This document shows, piece after piece, positions 1-7,043 of a stretch of DNA of 14,277 nucleotides (positions are counted from its first letter, which is position 1; every line of letters starts with the position of its first letter). The DNA is taken from the NCBI GenBank assembly GCA_003024985.2, contig PXIH01S0011462.1. One strand, written 5' to 3'. Under the pieces are notes generated by a model that was given only the letters and a program-made list of their open reading frames with translations, had not been told where the DNA came from and made no database searches. The stretch is from Euperipatoides rowelli (taxonomy: Eukaryota > Onychophora > Udeonychophora > Euonychophora > Peripatopsidae). Made by a program: the position numbers and the translations under genes.

Positions 1-697
1 TTATTTTTTTTTCTACGCTAAATAAATATTTTCTCCAGAAGTACAATAGTGCTAGGTGTAGAATTTAAAAAATATAAATTAGAAACTTTCCAGTGTACCT
101 AGTGAAGGATGGGAATCCCAACCATGGAGTAAGGAGGGAGTAGGTAATATTTTAATTTAGGCCTACCAGTCCCTTCCATCACAGTTCAAATTAATCTCTC
201 CTCTCCCATCCACACAAGAGGACTTCTTTTACATTCAAAACAAGTCTAGTTAATTCACACTTTAATAAAGTGTGAGTAAACAAAATGAATATTCAATCTT
301 TTTAAATTTTCATTTTCTGAATTTCTTCCCGGATAATATGCATTTCAAGTTAAAAAGAAAGCATAAAGGGGGAAAAACAATAAAAGATTCTTGCAAGAGA
401 TAAGTAAAATAATTCTCCAATCTTTAATTGAAAGAAAAAGGTGATCTTTTTGATAAAAATTATCTATCAAGATAAAATATGAACTGATTTTTTTTTGGTT
501 AATTAGCATTTCACTAAATTTAAAGCTCATCGTTCATTTATTGATGTTAATCATCACAAAGAAGCTGCTTTTTATTATAAAAGACTAGTATAAATAGAAT
601 CTCTTGATTATATTTAAAGAAGAACCAACAGACATTAATGTACTGACTGAAATTATTTTTAATTTAATAGTGGACAATTTTTTTCACTTTGCCTAAT
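1..697. other. AT-rich non-coding stretch, nothing recognised
   Basis: No credible coding region, RNA gene or terminal inverted repeat is visible here. The DNA is AT-rich with many short A and T runs. It contains one TAGGCCTA octamer (158-165), a word that recurs across the window. A minus-strand open frame near 345-530 is hydrophobic and low in complexity, with no recognisable motif, and I treat it as chance. Confidence 0.6.
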
Positions 698-782
698 ACT
701 TTTGTTTTCTCCAAAGTGGAGAAAGAGACACTTGAAATTTTCTCCACTACCCTTGTTTTTTCTCAAGTGGAGAAAGTGACGC
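698..782. repeat. Tandem direct repeat with inverted TTTCTCC/GGAGAAA arms
   Basis: Two diverged direct copies of about 34 bp lie at 698-731 and 749-782, each with a T-rich run, a TCTC core and GTGGAGAAAG. Each is also partly self-complementary: TTTTCTCC (705-712) faces GGAGAAAG (718-725), and TTTTCTCCACT (738-748) faces AGTGGAGAAAG (766-776). The unit could be a small foldback repeat or a fragment of a dispersed element. No transposase or target-site duplication can be tied to it. A 60-residue open frame crosses the block but consists of the repeat itself and is not a credible gene. Confidence 0.55.
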
Positions 783-2960
783 CCTACAGATGGAACCCTG
801 CATGCATTGACTGCTCAGATAACAAAGACTTGACATATTGCAAGTATTTAGTATTGATTTACAGTAGATAAAAAAAAGGAATATTATACCTGGAGTAATT
901 ATCATTAAATGATAAATGTACATTATTTCCTGTTGGTAATTTGACAGTTTGATTGATTAAACGTTTAGGCTTATTTCTTTATAATAGGCCTATTTACATA
1001 AAAGTTTGCCACCATCTGTAGTAGCCTATTTAACATTACGACGATATAACATTAGTTTTTTTATCATAAGATTTCAGATCTTATATAGGCTATAGGTCCT
1101 ATTGCTTATTATTTCCAGTTTGCCTAAATATTCAATGACTGTTCATGTTCAATATTTATTTGTTAAAGAATAAGGTGCAATGATCAATGTATACTATTTC
1201 AAATAGGCCTACATTAAACTAAATATCAAAATCTTTGCTGGTATCAGCAGCTGTACAGAAACATTTATGTGTGAATATTGACTAATAGTACTAGCGATGC
1301 ATTAAAAGAGTCACCTTGCTTCTACTCTAGTTGTACATCAAGTGTCCAAACACTATTATAAGATTACTATCTTATAACTAACTAGATTGCTAGAGAGTGC
1401 AATTACCGTACGTAGGTACCCATTTTTTAGAGATCGGAAGAGGTTCTATTGGCTACTAAATAGTGTATAGTCCCAATGTTTTCGTAAAATAAATACTACA
1501 CCAAATATATAGCCTATAAAATTTGTAGAGGAAGTTTTAAAGTTAGAAATAAGTTTAACATACCAAATGGCTACCATGGAATCCAGTTTTATAAATAAAA
1601 ATTGCACTGGTTGTTTTTCCCTTAAACTAAGTACAAGTCATCTATGACTTCCCCTTTGATCGTTAAATAAATAAATAAAAGTGAAGTTATATTTAAAATA
1701 TTAACCTAACACTTAGAAAAAATTCAGAAAGAAATTTAATGATGATAATCAATTTACAAAAATATCCAGCTTTAGTTATTTCACAAAATGAAGAAAACAA
1801 TGGCAACGTAAATATTTCAAATTAAAATACAGCACTCTTCTTACCAGGAAGAAACGTCATAATGATTGAACCGTCAAGGCTTTGGATATTGTTAGTGGAA
1901 AAAATATTATGAATTACAAAATCCCCCTCCCATCCTTTCCATTTTTAAACACTCTTTATTTTATTTTTTCTTTAGAAACATTGAGCTTTTTTTTAATTTT
2001 TTAATGGTTTTCAATATTAAAGTATATAAAACTTAAAAATTTTAATCTCTTGTAAGCATCATTCCTAAATATCTTAGCATTTGGATATATTCTATTTACT
2101 GTTTTTTGTTTTAGCCCTATTCTAAAAGTATACGCTAAGTTAAATTAATTAAGATAACTTACAACATTTTTAAGTACGTAAGCTACATGATTTTTCATAA
2201 TTGGCTACAGAAAGAGATAAATCGAAAATATGCTCTTTGAAAGTGTTGATAAGAGGTGTATTTCTTTATTTCTAAAATTAAAAAAAAAAAGGTTGATCAT
2301 AATCAAAGCATTAGGGAGGAATTTATGTCTGAGAGCATTTCCCCTTTTATTTCTGAAATATTTTCCTATTTTTTGTTATAAATTATCCCCCCCAATTTTT
2401 TTTTTTTTTTTCTAATTTTTAAATAATCAAGAAGAAAATTCCTCCTTAATATATTTTAACTAGGATGAGCCCTAATGATTCTTAAATTTTGGTATATACC
2501 AAGATTGCTTCTTTGTTGAAGGAAATTAACTTGTCTATTAATCCCAGAAGAGATGAATGGTGCTGATAAATATTTCTATTTTTTTTATTGACTCCAGTCT
2601 GGGTGCATTTAGTTGAGGGCTAAGAAGTCAAAATTCAATTTCTTGATCTTGAATGTGTGTGAAGAGAGATCTTTTTTTTACTTTTCCTTAGTCTAAATCA
2701 AGAATGGGTTTTCAAATGTCTACCCATTTATCCAAGTCTTTTCATTGTTACATGACTGTGAAAAGAATTGATTGGACATTTTAGCCCAACAGCTAAATAG
2801 CATCTACAACCCCCCCCCCCACCTATCTTGTCAACTTTGCCACATGATACCAATATGAATCACATTGCTTTTTAGAGTTATATCAATTATATTTGTAAAG
2901 TTTTTTGTATGCTGCATATATATTTCAGATATATAGCAAATATTTGGAATAGATATATAT
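783..2960. other. Long AT-rich non-coding stretch
   Basis: This 2.2-kb stretch has no coding region I can support. It holds homopolymer runs (T-rich near 2398-2413, an 11-bp C run at 2810-2820), AAATAAATAAATAAA-type microsatellite sequence near 1665-1680, TAGGCCTA octamers at 985-992 and 1204-1211, and a perfect 14-bp palindrome TTGGTATATACCAA at 2489-2502. The open frame at 2230-2415 is made largely of A and T runs and is treated as chance. The last bases, an ATATAT run, form the left flank and probable TA target of the large transposon beginning at 2961. Confidence 0.6.
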
Positions 2961-2982
2961 AGTGCTGTCCTCTTAAAAAACC
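2961..2982 (+). repeat. Left terminal inverted repeat of the 4.1-kb transposon
   Basis: The outer bases AGTGCTGTCCTCT (2961-2973) are an exact reverse complement of 7031-7043, and the following A run plus CC matches with a 1-2 bp length difference. The adjacent left flank is ATATATAT, so the match with the right flank can be extended by a few A/T bases and the exact terminal base is uncertain. Confidence 0.88.
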
Positions 2983-3100
2983 TTTCTATTATTTTACTGT
3001 GGCTCTTTTAATAGTAGGAATTAAGAAAAAATAAAATGCCTGTCAATTGAGGCTATGTATATGACTATATAGTAATATTAAATTTATTGGCTATGTCTAA

Positions 3101-3530
3101 GGCGTAAATGTAAATTAATGGAGAAATTAAAAAAAAAACATTTTCTTAAAAAAAACCATGTATCCTTAAAAAACCCACTTTCAAAAAATTCAGTTAGAGG
3201 TCAAAAAATATATTTTTGTTAGAAATAAAGTATTTTTCTGACTATTTCATAGGTATAAATGTAAATTAATGGAGAAATACAATAAAAACATTTTCTTAAA
3301 AAAAAAACCCATATGTAGGCCTATCCTAAAAAACCCACTTTCAAAAAATTCAGTTAGAGGTCAAAAATATATTTTTTGTTAGAAATAAAGAATTTTTATG
3401 ACTTTCATAGGTATAAATGTAAATTAATGGAGAATAAAAAAAAAAGCATATTTCCTTAAAAAAAAAACACTTTCAAAAAAATCAGATAGGAGTCAAAAAT
3501 TATATTTTTTTGATTGAAATAGTTTTTCTA
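3101..3530. repeat. Subterminal tandem repeat, about 2.8 copies of ~155 bp
   Basis: Three consecutive units start near 3101, 3251 and 3410. Each opens with GTAAATGTAAATTAATGGAG or a close variant, continues through an A-rich run, a CTTAAAAAACCCACTTTC-like box (3164-3182, 3325-3342, 3454-3474), CAGTTAGAGGTCAAAAA or a variant, and an ATATATTTTTGTTAGAAATAAAG-like tail shortened here for length (the match runs to the unit end). The third copy is truncated and more diverged. The array lies inside the left arm of the transposon, between its end and the 3' end of its gene, and is absent as a tandem array from the right arm. It may be a transposase-binding array that has expanded, but this is inference. 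Confidence 0.85.
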
Positions 3531-3753
3531 TTTTAATACCTATACAAAATATATTTTTATAATAGAACAATAATTTAAGAGTGGCATATATAAAAGATTT
3601 GTTATTTTTAAACTTTTTTAGAGCTGACAATTTGTAGAAATTGTAAACAAACCAGACTTTAAACGTACACATTACAATGAAAATTTACTTTAAAAAATAG
3701 TTTTTACTACCGTTAATTACAATACCAATTAAAAAAAAAATCAAACAAAAATT

Positions 3754-4099
3754 TCAATAATTATTTATGTTGCAAAACTGTTGCCATTTTGCTCTAATTT
3801 CCTGTTCATTATGTGGCTGAATCAAAACTGCATTTCCTAAAGCTAGCTCATTGGGAATAGGCCCATAAAAAAATGTTTTTTTGCTGGAACAGTTTCCAGA
3901 GGAGCATTAGGCTTTGAAACATAGCGACCTTCCCCGATAAAGTCCAAAAACTTGAAACAAGCCCGATCGATCAGTTCATCAATATCTGAGCTAAATACTT
4001 TATTCAAATGACCGATGTAAAACATTTTTGGCTTGTCAAAATGGATTGCAAAAAGTTTACCGCTGTATTTTTCTTCCCAATCATTTTCATTGAGCATTT
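3754..4099 (-). pseudogene. Transposase segment: C-terminal tail domain
   Basis: Reading from 4097, the tail has WEEKYSGKLFAIHFDKPKMF, YIGHLNKVFSSDIDELIDRA, CFKFLDFIGEGRYVSKPNAP and ETVPAKKHFFMGLFPMS. After another shift near 3850 it continues ELALGNAVLIQPHNEQEIRA and ends at TGA (3756-3754). The pattern 'y.Gk..aI.fd..k..YiG.v' followed by 'FL...G..R' and 'p.e.v..k..F.Gp.pm' resembles a beta-rich C-terminal extension that I associate with some insect pogo/jerky-type elements, but I cannot name a domain for it. It could be a chromo-like or tudor-like binding module; this is a guess from the spacing of aromatic and hydrophobic residues. Confidence 0.65.
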
Positions 4100-4546
4100 C
4101 TGAATATCATTTTCTTTTTCATCTTCATCCTCATTTTCCAAATCTTCCACTTCTTCTTCATCCCAGTCTTTTTGTAATGCACTTGAGCTATCCTCTTCGG
4201 TAATGTCAAAATCATTTTCTAATTTTTTAGCAGGTATACGAGTTGGACTTTTTGGAGTTGCCGCTAATGCTTCATCAATGGTTTCCTGAGTAATGACAGC
4301 TGCCCCCATGTCTATTCTTTTTCGACGTTTTCCAGAAGGACCATGAGGTGTCTCGTTGAAACGCTTTGCAACCACCCCAAGAAAACTGTTTGGAGAAATG
4401 CTCTGGCTTCTTTCAGGAGTTGGAATATCTTTATCCTCATCAATCAAAGCCCATTTCCCATGTCTTGGGTTTCCATGAGCATCTAAGGGTGGTGGGGGCT
4501 GAGTGATTTCTGGAGTTTCGGTGGCGGTGTTAGCACCATGGTCATC
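4100..4546 (-). pseudogene. Transposase segment: proline- and acid-rich linker
   Basis: This frame begins ESDDDHGANTATETPEITQP, passes through a Pro-rich turn, a basic GKRRKRIDMGAAV patch that could act as a nuclear localisation signal, and TPKSPTRIPAKKLENDFDIT, then ends in a strongly acidic stretch with repeated EE, ED and DE (DEEEVEDLENEDEDEKEND). No catalytic motif is present. It lies between the DDE core and the C-terminal tail, which suggests a flexible linker. A one-base shift near 4100 joins it to the tail. Confidence 0.72.
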
Positions 4547-4547
4547 A

Positions 4548-4748
4548 TCACTTTCCCCATTTCATCTGGCGTCCTAATTCCAACCATTTCTGGTACTTCT
4601 TAACAAGTTTGGGATGAAAAATGTTTTTATCATGCTTTGTTGGATCATAAGGATAAATCCCCACAAATTGAAATCCACTTTTGATGTTCTTAGGTGCTAA
4701 TCCAGTGAACCAAATTGCTGATAAATTAACAGATTGCTTTTTTGTCAA
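4548..4748 (-). pseudogene. Transposase segment: end of DDE domain
   Basis: After a frameshift in a six-T run (4738-4743 on the plus strand), the reading continues with VNLSAIWFTGLAPKNIKSGF, then QFVGIYPYDPTKHDKNIF and a KYQKWLELGRQ end. The phrase 'NI.SGF...GIyP.dp..' is the conserved end of the DDE_1 region in jerky/Tigger transposases. The frame closes at TGA just after MKWGK; a one-base shift in the adjacent G run (CCCC at 4555-4558 on the plus strand) restores a long open reading into the acidic linker. Confidence 0.82.
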
Positions 4749-5190
4749 ATGTTACACGAATAGGAATCCCAGTCGAAATAATCCAGTTGTTCATTTGATC
4801 AGTCCAGTAGCGTTTCAAGAGTCCATAAACAGAGATAGCTAATAACTGAAGTTTAGATGTTGTGTGAGAAGGCAATTTTAAGATTTTAATATTTTCTGCC
4901 TTAGCTTTTCGTCTAGTTTCAGCACTCAGATGTGAAATGTGTCCATCCAATAGTAGCAATAAAGGACGGGTATTTTTTGTTCTTTCAGCAAATTTGGAAA
5001 ACCAGTCTTCAAAAATAATGATAGTCATCCAGCCATGTTTACTCAGGCCATACCAGGTTCCATGTAAAGCTATTTCTTCATCGCCAGCCCATTCTGGTGG
5101 AATTGAATTCAAAACTTTTGCTTTAGATGAGTAAACAACCAAAGGAGGCATTGCCTCACAAAACTGTAACACTCTCTCAACCAGTTCCAC
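4726..5190 (-). pseudogene. Transposase segment: DDE domain, second Asp; third Asp lost
   Basis: This is the longest intact piece of the catalytic core. It shows AMPPLVVYSSKAKVLNS (the family's 'lPP..vf.gk' strand), HGTWYGLSKHGWMTIIIFED (the 'S..GWm....F..W' helix), then TRPLLLLLDGHISHLSAE with the second catalytic Asp, ILKLPSHTTSKLQLL and VYGLLKRYW. The third acidic residue expected after LQPL is Ala here (LQLLAISVYG, codon 4839-4837), 35 residues after the second Asp, a spacing within the range seen in the superfamily. The Pro of the LQPLD box is also changed to Leu. There is no evidence of a compensating acid nearby, so this copy would be catalytically dead even without its frameshifts. 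Confidence 0.88.
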
Positions 5191-5392
5191 TAATCACTTT
5201 TACAACTTTTTCACCTTGCAAGGAAACTGTCTCCACTTTGTTTGGGTCCATGGGAAACCCTGATTTATCTAGATTCCAAATACATACAGGTCTATACCTT
5301 AAGTTAAGGCGTTTTAACTGCTTTTCCAACAATTCATAAAAGCCATTGATAAGAAATGGATTTCTAATGTTATTAAATCGACCTAGATGCAT
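5180..5392 (-). pseudogene. Transposase segment: DDE domain, first catalytic Asp
   Basis: In the same frame as the HTH segment, this piece runs NPFLINGFYELLEKQLKRL, then VCIWNLDKSGFPMDPNK and VETVSLQGEKVVKVISGTG. The WN.D.SGF box with the following P..V is the first catalytic motif of DDE_1 transposases; the Asp (codon 5269-5267) is intact but the usual acidic residue after it is Lys. The frame is lost right after SGTG, where the family normally continues with a conserved beta strand. The next segment starts one frame away and lacks several family residues, pointing to at least one indel and a short deletion. Confidence 0.85.
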
Positions 5393-5395
5393 TCA

Positions 5396-5661
5396 TTTAG
5401 TCCGTTTTCGAGAAAGGTGGTTTCTTTTCAAAAAGTCGTACAGCCATTTTCTGGTAGGATGCCAGATTCGGTTCTTTATTCGTTGCTTTGATGGTGAAAT
5501 TTGTGGATTGAAGTTTGGATTAATGACTTCATTGATTTCAGCATATTCTATGGCAATGCTCAGGACTTGTTTTGGAGTAGGTGTGAATCCTACATCAGCC
5601 ATCTCTTTTATGACTTTTGACAATTCAACTTCTTTTTCTGCTGTGAGCAAGCATTTTCTAC
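5396..5661 (-). pseudogene. Transposase segment: CENP-B-type HTH domain
   Basis: This open segment reads GRKCLLTAEKEVELSKVIKE near its start, then GFTPTPKQVLSIAIEYAEI, a HPTRKWLYDFLKRNHL box and a basic end SRKRTK. The order 'GR..lLT.eEE..L', 'GF..T...V', 'W...FLkRh..Ls.r' is characteristic of the second, CENP-B-like HTH of Tigger/jerky transposases that contacts the terminal repeats. The frame ends at TGA (5395-5393) and the next codon continues the same frame into the DDE domain, so the stop is a single nonsense change rather than a true end. Confidence 0.85.
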
Positions 5662-5760
5662 CTGAAAAAGACAATTGTTTTTTGTAATTATAGACCTATA
5701 CACAAATTTAAATATATAATTAACATTTTTACTTTAATTTTATATATCTAATTAATTCAC
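5662..5760 (-). other. Predicted 99-bp intron of the transposase relic
   Basis: The donor AAG/GTGAAT begins at 5760 and the acceptor TCTTTTTCAG ends at 5662. Exon 1 ends on codon position 1 and exon 2 resumes on codon positions 2 and 3, so the joined codon is a glycine and the frame is kept (phase 1). The intron interior is AT-rich, as is typical for small invertebrate introns. That the phases match across an otherwise open HTH region supports the prediction. Confidence 0.72.
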
Positions 5761-5938
5761 CTTGACCCGATTTTTGACGCTGGCCTAGCACTTCTTTGAC
5801 TTTCATTCGTATAGTTTGACTACCGATTCCAGATAGCGTTGCAGCTTTCCTGTCTGACATACGCTTTTTTATCATATCAACTGCTTCCATTAGTTACTCA
5901 TCTGTGTACTTCCGTTTCTTTTTTTCATATTTCCCCAT
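5761..5938 (-). pseudogene. Transposase exon 1, psq-like HTH, with nonsense codon
   Basis: The start chosen is ATG at 5938-5936, the first Met before a basic stretch (MGKYEKKKRKYTDE). Codon 15 is TAA (5896-5894), after which the frame continues with LMEAVDMIKKRMSDRKAATL and a GIGSQTIRMKVK segment. The pattern of a basic start, then a helix with RKAA, then GI..QTIR, is that of the HTH_psq domain that opens pogo/jerky transposases. The exon ends at 5761 with G as the first base of a codon, followed by a GTGAAT donor. The 59 codons are too short for a normal full exon of this class, but they fit the N-terminal HTH alone. The TAA likely arose by point mutation of a sense codon; the frame is otherwise open. 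Confidence 0.8.
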
Positions 5939-6467
5939 AATGATCCTGGATACTGTATACCTGTATAATACCTAAAATTTTTAATAAAAAAAGACCCTTA
6001 ATTTAGGCTAAAAGAAATAATTTTGAAATGTAGAATTTAAAATTTTTAAATTTTTAAGTTTCTAAAGTCATCTTAATAGACTAAATTATGGAATTTTAAA
6101 TGTTAAAATAACCTTATTTTCTTCACTTCTTGGAATTCAAATATAGGCTTATTTAGATTAGAATTTAAGTACGGTATTTATTTATTTTTCTATACTGTAA
6201 TAGGAATAGACAAATTTAGAGTTAAAAAATATTTAGGCTACTTACCTGAAATGTGGAAATGCAGCTTGTAGGCCTATAGAAATGGCAGATGATACCGGTA
6301 GTAGTTTTCTTTTTTCTTTTTTTTTTTTGTTGAAATGTGTTTAAAATTAGGAAGGAAAAATGGTGGGAAAATGTTTCAATAAATGGAAAGCTAATTTTTT
6401 TGGCAAGCATCCAATTTAAAAATTATTTACTGTGTTTTGCAGTAAAAAATTGATAGTGAAAGCAATT

Positions 6468-7036
6468 TAGAAAGTGGGGTTTTTTTTTTTTTTTAGAAAC
6501 TGGGTGTTTTTTAGGGTCCAATTTGATTTTTCATATTTCTCATCCAAAGGACATTAAAAGGGGGGGGGGGAATGTACATATTATTTATAGTCTAATGAAA
6601 CAGTTTGGTTAATTTTTATTCAATTTGTAAATGTTTTTTTTTTTAGGACACATGTAGGTTTTTTTTAGGTCTCTGTTCAGAAGCCTACTGTAGCCTTAAT
6701 ATTAAATCATTTTAAACTATTTTTATATTCCTACATAGATGGTCTAATGGACTAACATAAAATATTGTCAAAACAAGTTTTTGAAAATTACAAACAATTT
6801 GACAATGCTCCAAACATTGTATAAAAATCACTCAAAAATTTATTTTTCCTCTAACTTTCCAGTTTCCTGTTACTCATCATTTAAGCCCTCTTAAATGATG
6901 GTCATATTTTTTATTACATACATTTAGCGGAGGCAGATTACACAGTTTTTTTTTTCAAAAATTTTTGTTAGTTGACCAGATATGAGGGTGGTTTTTTTTT
7001 TTTAGAACCCAATCTGTGAGGGTTTTTTTTAGAGGA
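6468..7036. repeat. Right-arm subterminal motif cluster (GGTTTTTTTTAGRGG type)
   Basis: The right arm holds repeated boxes of G-rich start, long T run and TAG: about 6471-6500 (AAAGTGGGG, T run, TAGAAAC), 6502-6520, 6634-6651 (T run, TTAGGACAC), 6658-6671, 6986-7010 (GGGTGG, T run, TAGAACCC) and 7019-7036, the last being part of the terminal repeat. Reverse-complemented, these match the CTTAAAAAACCCACTTTC boxes of the left arm at 3164-3182, 3325-3342 and 3454-3474. The cluster therefore mirrors the left arm. In other transposons such subterminal boxes can be transposase-binding sites; that role is inferred here. Confidence 0.72.
6875..6900. repeat. Perfect 11-bp stem hairpin in the transposon 5' arm
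   Basis: CATCATTTAAG (6875-6885) and CTTAAATGATG (6890-6900) are exact reverse complements around a 4-base loop. The hairpin lies inside the element, 144 bp from its right end and about 940 bp upstream of the transposase start. It might be a structural or binding element or simply an old palindrome; no function can be read from sequence. Confidence 0.7.
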
Positions 7037-7043
7037 CAGCACT
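7021..7043 (-). repeat. Right terminal inverted repeat of the 4.1-kb transposon
   Basis: This reads GG, eight T, then AGAGGACAGCACT on the plus strand, the inverted partner of 2961-2982. It is followed by ATATACCG, giving a TA at the junction that matches the left flank. This end lies about 1.1 kb upstream of the transposase start, so it is the 5' end of the element relative to its gene. Confidence 0.88.

Larger units (their letters stand above)
3754..5938 (-). pseudogene. Pogo/Tigger/jerky-type DDE transposase, decayed, two exons
   Basis: On the minus strand this relic encodes, in order, a psq-type DNA-binding HTH (exon 5938-5761), a CENP-B-type HTH (5661 to about 5396), a DDE_1-like catalytic domain (about 5392-4560), an acidic low-complexity linker (about 4545-4100) and a C-terminal tail (4097-3754). 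Members of this superfamily bind their own terminal repeats and cut and paste the element in the nucleus. The first catalytic Asp is in NLDKSG (codon 5269-5267), the second in LLLDGH (codon 4947-4945); the third position reads LQLLAIS, with Ala (codon 4839-4837) where the family has Asp. Lesions seen: TAA at 5896-5894, TGA at 5395-5393, frameshifts near 5185, 4740, 4556, 4100 and 3850. Several fall in homopolymers. The protein cannot be made or act as a transposase; no sign of host domestication. Confidence 0.88.
2961..7043 (-). mobile_element. Pogo/Tigger/jerky-type DNA transposon, full-length but defective
   Basis: A 4.08-kb element is bounded by terminal inverted repeats of about 22-23 bp. 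The left end at 2961 begins AGTGCTGTCCTCT followed by TAAAAAACC; the right end, read inward from 7043, begins with the same 13 bases followed by AAAAAAAACC. Both ends sit in TATA-type sequence, which fits insertion at a TA dinucleotide as is usual for the Tc1/mariner/pogo superfamily, although the exact boundary is ambiguous because the flanks alternate T and A. Between the ends lies one minus-strand transposase relic (3754-5938) with HTH_psq-like, CENP-B-type HTH and DDE_1-like regions. Long AT-rich arms of about 0.8 kb (left) and 1.1 kb (right) carry subterminal repeats. Seen: ends, orientation, lesions. Inferred: that ends and transposase belong to one element, supported by their central and symmetric placement. 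Confidence 0.85.

Noticed and set aside
345-530. 61-residue minus-strand open frame rich in Leu, Ile and Phe
   Set aside because: Looks like a membrane peptide but the composition follows from A/T runs; no start context, neighbours or motif support a gene.
689-871. 60-residue plus-strand open frame with two similar VFSxVEKxT segments
   Set aside because: The internal protein repeat simply reflects the DNA direct repeat at 698-782.
783-1023. Inverted CTACAGATGG / CCATCTGTAG pair as ends of a small MITE
   Set aside because: Only about 10 bp match, without matching flanking duplications or inward extension; compatible with chance.
2230-2415. 61-residue plus-strand open frame
   Set aside because: Encoded largely by A and T homopolymers, ending in a poly-Phe run; no motif.
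3101-3530. Tandem units as a CRISPR array
   Set aside because: Units are ~155 bp, nearly identical throughout with no unique spacers, and the context is a eukaryotic transposon.
4937-5339. Two plus-strand open frames of 65 and 70 residues
   Set aside because: Both are antisense shadows of the DDE domain and have no recognisable motif.
5346-5687. 113-residue open frame on the plus strand
   Set aside because: It is antisense to the HTH region of the transposase relic, whose minus-strand reading shows clear family motifs; the plus-strand product shows none.
6222-6410. 62-residue minus-strand open frame in the transposon 5' arm
   Set aside because: Contains a Lys run from a homopolymer and no domain; considered as an extra 5' exon of the transposase but nothing in it resembles the family.
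2810-6570. C11 run at 2810-2820 and G11 run at 6560-6570 as a paired inverted feature
   Set aside because: Simple homopolymers; one lies outside the transposon and one inside, with no shared flanking sequence.
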